From positions 15,174-23,728 of the forward strand of contig DICP01000109.1 in NCBI GenBank assembly GCA_002417685.1: a stretch of DNA of 8,555 bases, read 5' to 3'. Both the position numbers and the translations under genes were made by a program. Shown piece by piece: positions 5,799 through 8,555 of the stretch (position 1 is the stretch's first letter; the number at the start of each line of letters is the position of its first letter). Origin of the DNA: Candidatus Mesolinea sp. UBA5823 (GTDB lineage Bacteria; Chloroflexota; Anaerolineae; Anaerolineales; Anaerolineaceae). A model generated the notes under the pieces. The model made no database searches. It had not been told where the DNA came from and worked only from the letters and a program-made list of their open reading frames with translations.

Positions 5799-7115
5799 TT
5801 AATCGCCGGTGCAAATCGCTTCGCTCGATTCCACAATGCCCATAATAGTCGGGTTATCCGCATATTGAGCGCGCACCTGGGCTAAAATCTCCAAGGCTTT
5901 ATCGCATTTATCATCCCCTGGACGATGCAGCCCAGCCAATACAGAGCCATAAATGTAGTAATACGTCACGGTCGTATCTGAGAGCGGCAAACCCTGGATC
6001 ACAATCTGTTCGTCGGTTTCAGGGTCACACTCACGCGCTTCGCAGCTGCCAGCAGCATCGCAACCTTCCACAGCACACTTCAAAAGCGGGATGGAACCCT
6101 CATAATTGCGCGCCATGTAGTAAATCACACCCACTTGGCCATAAGTATCCGCGTTGTATGGGCTGAGGGTGAGCGCTTTATAGGCATTGCGCGAAGCTAC
6201 CATAGCTTCACCCATGCGCACGTAGGTATTCGCAATGAGCATATAGGGGATCGGGTCTTTAATCCCTAATTGCTCATTGAGGTTTGCTGCTTTGTCAAAA
6301 TATTCCAACGCCACGTCGTATTGCTGCAAGTGGCGGTAAAGCCTGCCCACGGAATAATACAAAAAGGTCAACTTCGGGTTAATTTCAATAGCTTTTTGGT
6401 ATTCCTGAATGGCTAAGTTGTACTCCCCAAGCACTTCATAGAGATACGCTTGCACGCGATGAACATCCATATATTGAGGACCATATTCCATTGCCTGAGC
6501 CATATATTGCTGCGCTTGCACCCATTTATATTGATCAGTGAGGATTTCCGTGTAATATGCCAAAGCTAAGGGATTCCTACCATCCAATTGCAGAGCCATC
6601 AGCGCTTCGGACTCAGCTTCGTTTTGGAGGTCAACCGCACGATCGCCCGCTAAGATTGGATTTGCATTCCAGTTAAGCACAAAAGCGCGTGTAGCAAGGA
6701 CGTCCGCATTGTTTGGCGCGATTGCTTTTGCTTGGTCGATCACCTCTAAAGCTTCTGCCAAGCGCTGCCGACGTTCGGCATCGGTAGTTAAGGTATTGGA
6801 GGAATACACCTGAATCTTAGCCAGTTCTACCATGATCTCGGGGTTATTTGGTTCCAAAGCCATTGCCTTTTGGTAGGATTCAATTGCCTTTTCCAAGTTT
6901 CCAGCCTGAAAGTGCGTACTCCCTTCCACCACATAGGAGTTTACGGTGCGAGTCGGCGTGGGGGTAGGAACAAAAAGCGGCCAGATTTCGCCCTGAGCGT
7001 AGCTGCGCAGCACGGCAATGAGCACAACGATGATAAGTATGAGCAGCATTACGCGATAAGGGTTGGACTGCCCCTTTGGCCGATGAAATAAGTTCTTCTT
7101 TTCGTTAATATACAT
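5799..7115 (-). CDS. Membrane-anchored TPR protein, second of a tandem paralogous pair, cysteine-rich
   Basis: I place the start at ATG 7115, two bases after the upstream TPR gene's stop (438 residues). A TTG 41 codons earlier would put the N-terminus deep inside that gene. A basic N-terminus (1-21) and one helix (about 22-38) predict N-in, C-out, followed by a short PTPTPTRT tether (about 50-57). TPR units are clear at about 60-94, 215-249, 250-281, 289-322 and 323-350, with more degenerate ones between. Example: GNLEKAIESYQKAMALEPNN. Six cysteines lie near the C-terminus: C347, C352, C358, C363 (C-x4-C-x5-C-x4-C), C404 and C435. They would be extracytoplasmic, so disulfides are plausible. 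No Shine-Dalgarno is seen, so translation probably depends on the upstream gene. Architecture and the motif I-x-G-x-P-L-x-x-T-T match the neighbour. It is probably a scaffold; partners are unknown. Confidence 0.85.
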   Translation of the reverse strand: MYINEKKNLFHRPKGQSNPYRVMLLILIIVVLIAVLRSYAQGEIWPLFVPTPTPTRTVNSYVVEGSTHFQAGNLEKAIESYQKAMALEPNNPEIMVELAKIQVYSSNTLTTDAERRQRLAEALEVIDQAKAIAPNNADVLATRAFVLNWNANPILAGDRAVDLQNEAESEALMALQLDGRNPLALAYYTEILTDQYKWVQAQQYMAQAMEYGPQYMDVHRVQAYLYEVLGEYNLAIQEYQKAIEINPKLTFLYYSVGRLYRHLQQYDVALEYFDKAANLNEQLGIKDPIPYMLIANTYVRMGEAMVASRNAYKALTLSPYNADTYGQVGVIYYMARNYEGSIPLLKCAVEGCDAAGSCEARECDPETDEQIVIQGLPLSDTTVTYYYIYGSVLAGLHRPGDDKCDKALEILAQVRAQYADNPTIMGIVESSEAICTGD

Positions 7116-7117
7116 AC

Positions 7118-8407
7118 TTAAGGCGTTGGTGTTTGGGTTGGTAATGGTGTTCCCTGCGGTGTTGGCGAGGGTCCCGAGACAGGCGTCTCGGTTGGGGCTG
7201 GCGTTTCGGTGGGCGGATTCGTCAGGTTCTCCTGGCAAATGCGAATCATCTCATTGGCATTATAAACGCCATCAGCGTTATCCGGAACCGTTTGCAGGAT
7301 AGCATTAGCGACGGCAACAGCTTCCGTGCAGCGGTTGACACGTGCCAGGGCTAATCCGTAGCGGCTATAAACCTCAATCACTGATGTGGTGTAATCCAAG
7401 GGCATACCCTCAATGACCTCGCCATCCTCGGTTACGCCGCCGCGAACGGCTTTCTCGAGGTAAGGGATGGCTTGGTTATACGCGCCGCTGCGGTAATACA
7501 TCGTACCTAAGTTAGCATAGAGAAATGCCTCTGTAGGTCCATCTCGGAGAGCATTCTCTCCATATTGAATCGCTTTAGCCCATTCACCCAAGCTGCCATA
7601 CACCCGTGAGATAAAATAGTTAGGCATCGGGTCGGTTGGATTGAGAGAGTAGGCTTTTGTAAACTCAAAGATGGCTTCATCGTTTTGCCCCAAAGCCATA
7701 TAATTGCGCCCAAGGGCTAAATGCAGCTGAGCAATATTAGAATTCAACTGGACAGCTATCTGGTACTGTTCCGCTGCATCCGCATAGTTACTCGTGATTT
7801 CGAGCACATAACCTCTCGCCCAGCGCGCTTCCAGCAGGTTCGCATCCAGCGCCAATGCTGTACGTGATTCTTCTATGGCGAGGTCCATGGTATCCAATTC
7901 GTTCAAGCCGGCTTCAACCCGCAGCGCCAAGATATACGCATACACCGCATGGGCTAAAGCACTGTTCGGGTTGAGTGATATGGCAGTTTTAGCGTCCTTC
8001 TCGCCTTCTAAGTAATTTTGCTGCATACCTTTAGCCCACCCGAGTAAGGCATAAGCTTCGGGATTGTCGTTTTCTAAAAGGACCGCGTTTTCAGCGCTAA
8101 CCTGTGCTTGCGCATAAGCTCCGGAGTAAATTTGTAAGCGGGCAATGTTCAAATAATTTTCAATCTTTTTCGGGTTGGCATTGATCGCTTGCTGATAGGC
8201 TTCGATGGCGGCAATAAACTTACCTTCAGTCGCCAGGTTTTGAGCTTCAATCTCATACGAGACAGGGTCGCGCGTTTCAGTTGGCGTGGGCACAAAAGGC
8301 GGATTCATCCCAGGCACAACCATCACATTAAAATAGACCAAAAAGATAATAGCACCGGCAAGCAGGATAATCAGCAGGGGATTACTGCGCCGGCGCTTCT
8401 TATTCAT
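7118..8407 (-). CDS. Membrane-anchored TPR protein, first of a tandem paralogous pair, with Thr/Pro C-terminal tail
   Basis: I prefer ATG 8407 (429 residues) because AAGGAAG lies 10 bases upstream. The in-frame ATG at 8434 falls at the predicted transcription start and would need leaderless translation. The parts are: a basic N-terminus (MNKKRRR), one membrane helix (about 10-31), a PFVPTPTETR tether, then TPR units at about 50-83, 84-117, 118-151, 192-225, 226-259, 260-293 and 294-326. A further helical pair spans about 343-392, and a Thr/Pro tail (398-429) ends the protein. The helix orientation puts the repeats outside the cell. The only cysteines, C360 and C391, are 31 residues apart, exactly as in the neighbouring paralogue (C404/C435). 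TPR domains bind other proteins; no catalytic motif is seen. It is the first gene after a good promoter and is followed after 2 bases by its paralogue. The specific role is unknown. Confidence 0.87.
   Translation of the reverse strand: MNKKRRRSNPLLIILLAGAIIFLVYFNVMVVPGMNPPFVPTPTETRDPVSYEIEAQNLATEGKFIAAIEAYQQAINANPKKIENYLNIARLQIYSGAYAQAQVSAENAVLLENDNPEAYALLGWAKGMQQNYLEGEKDAKTAISLNPNSALAHAVYAYILALRVEAGLNELDTMDLAIEESRTALALDANLLEARWARGYVLEITSNYADAAEQYQIAVQLNSNIAQLHLALGRNYMALGQNDEAIFEFTKAYSLNPTDPMPNYFISRVYGSLGEWAKAIQYGENALRDGPTEAFLYANLGTMYYRSGAYNQAIPYLEKAVRGGVTEDGEVIEGMPLDYTTSVIEVYSRYGLALARVNRCTEAVAVANAILQTVPDNADGVYNANEMIRICQENLTNPPTETPAPTETPVSGPSPTPQGTPLPTQTPTP
7121..7216 (-). repeat. Thr/Pro-rich coding repeat forming the C-terminal tail of the first TPR protein
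   Basis: Residues 398-429 are almost entirely Thr, Pro, Glu and Ser (PPTETPAPTETP, then PTPQGTPLPTQTPTP). Unlike the other Thr/Pro stretches here, it ends the protein rather than linking an anchor to a domain. The only break in the pattern, VSG, is encoded by a 7-bp hairpin (7174-7191). The tail could be a glycosylated spacer or cell-wall-spanning end; its role is not known. Confidence 0.65.
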
Positions 8408-8417
8408 GGAAAGCTTA

Positions 8418-8424
8418 CTTCCTT
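8418..8424 (-). promoter_or_regulatory. Shine-Dalgarno-like AAGGAAG favouring the 8407 start of the first TPR gene
   Basis: AAGGAAG is ten bases upstream of ATG 8407, slightly long but usable. It lies within the nine codons between the two candidate ATGs, so if it is the real ribosome binding site the upstream ATG at 8434 is not the start. Confidence 0.5.
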
Positions 8425-8433
8425 TTAAATACA

Positions 8434-8470
8434 TGATTTGATATTACCATCGATTTTTTAAGCGCGTCAA
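8434..8470 (-). promoter_or_regulatory. Sigma-70-type promoter of the tandem TPR gene pair
   Basis: TTGACG (8470-8465, five of six matches), an 18-base spacer and TAATAT (8446-8441) preceded by TGG form a good -35/extended -10 promoter. Predicted transcription start is about 8434. No operator-like palindrome overlaps it. Confidence 0.65.
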
Positions 8471-8555
8471 GCGGGGGTGCTACAGGCTTGCAACGAGGGT
8501 GTTGAAAATGTCCAGAACATTAAAAAATGAATAACTTTATATTCAAGAAGATCAC

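Noticed and set aside
7116..7238. N-terminal extension of the second TPR gene from a TTG at 7238
   Set aside because: It overlaps the first TPR gene by about 120 bases, is the out-of-frame reading of its Thr/Pro tail, and has no paralogous counterpart; ATG 7115 gives an N-terminus parallel to the neighbour.
8507..8521. AATGT-CCAGA-ACATT inverted repeat upstream of the TPR promoter
   Set aside because: The 5-bp AT-rich arms are too weak for a terminator, and one copy is not enough to argue for an operator; likely chance.
8527..8555. Possible + strand gene starting at ATG 8527
   Set aside because: Only nine complete codons are visible, there is no Shine-Dalgarno, and the region is AT-rich; it cannot be supported from this window.

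Overview
The window most likely comes from a member of the Chloroflexota, class Anaerolineae or a close relative. Three things point there. Four different membrane-tethered proteins carry Thr/Pro (TPTP-type) linkers, which are very common in that group. A CIRCE-controlled groES-groEL operon encodes a GroEL ending in GGMDY. At the left edge is a DUF711 (UPF0210) protein of the type seen in these genomes. This assignment rests on recognition of protein style and was not tested by a search.

Layout: one gene lies on the + strand at the left edge (DUF711 family, cut by the window start). Everything else is on the - strand and reads from right to left. (1) At 8470-8434 is a good sigma-70-type promoter. 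It drives two tandem, paralogous, membrane-anchored TPR proteins (8407-7118 and 7115-5799) separated by 2 bases. (2) Next is the heat-shock chaperonin operon: a near-consensus promoter (5757-5729), a perfect CIRCE operator (5720-5694), groES, groEL and a strong hairpin terminator (3664-3638). (3) A ferritin-like/VIT1 iron transporter fusion follows, with its own putative extended -10 promoter and a Shine-Dalgarno that fixes its start at 3554. (4) Last is a pair of translationally overlapping genes (GTGA overlap): a parvulin-type (PpiC) lipoprotein and a one-pass membrane protein with a Thr/Pro stalk and a small beta-rich C-terminal domain. This pair converges on the DUF711 gene with only 6 bases between stops.

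How the genes fit together: much of the window concerns protein folding and the cell envelope. GroES/GroEL fold proteins in the cytoplasm. The PpiC lipoprotein is a likely extracytoplasmic foldase or chaperone. The two TPR proteins and the stalked protein would display protein-interaction modules outside the membrane. The iron transporter is a stress or metal-homeostasis gene between these groups. I see no strong evidence for a wholly new system. The most interesting points are the tandem TPR paralogues with an identically spaced C-terminal cysteine pair, a four-cysteine insertion found in only one of them, a parvulin domain that lacks its first catalytic histidine, and the uncharacterised stalked partner of that parvulin. 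There is no gene-free stretch longer than 300 bases, and I found no tRNA, rRNA, CRISPR array or mobile element.
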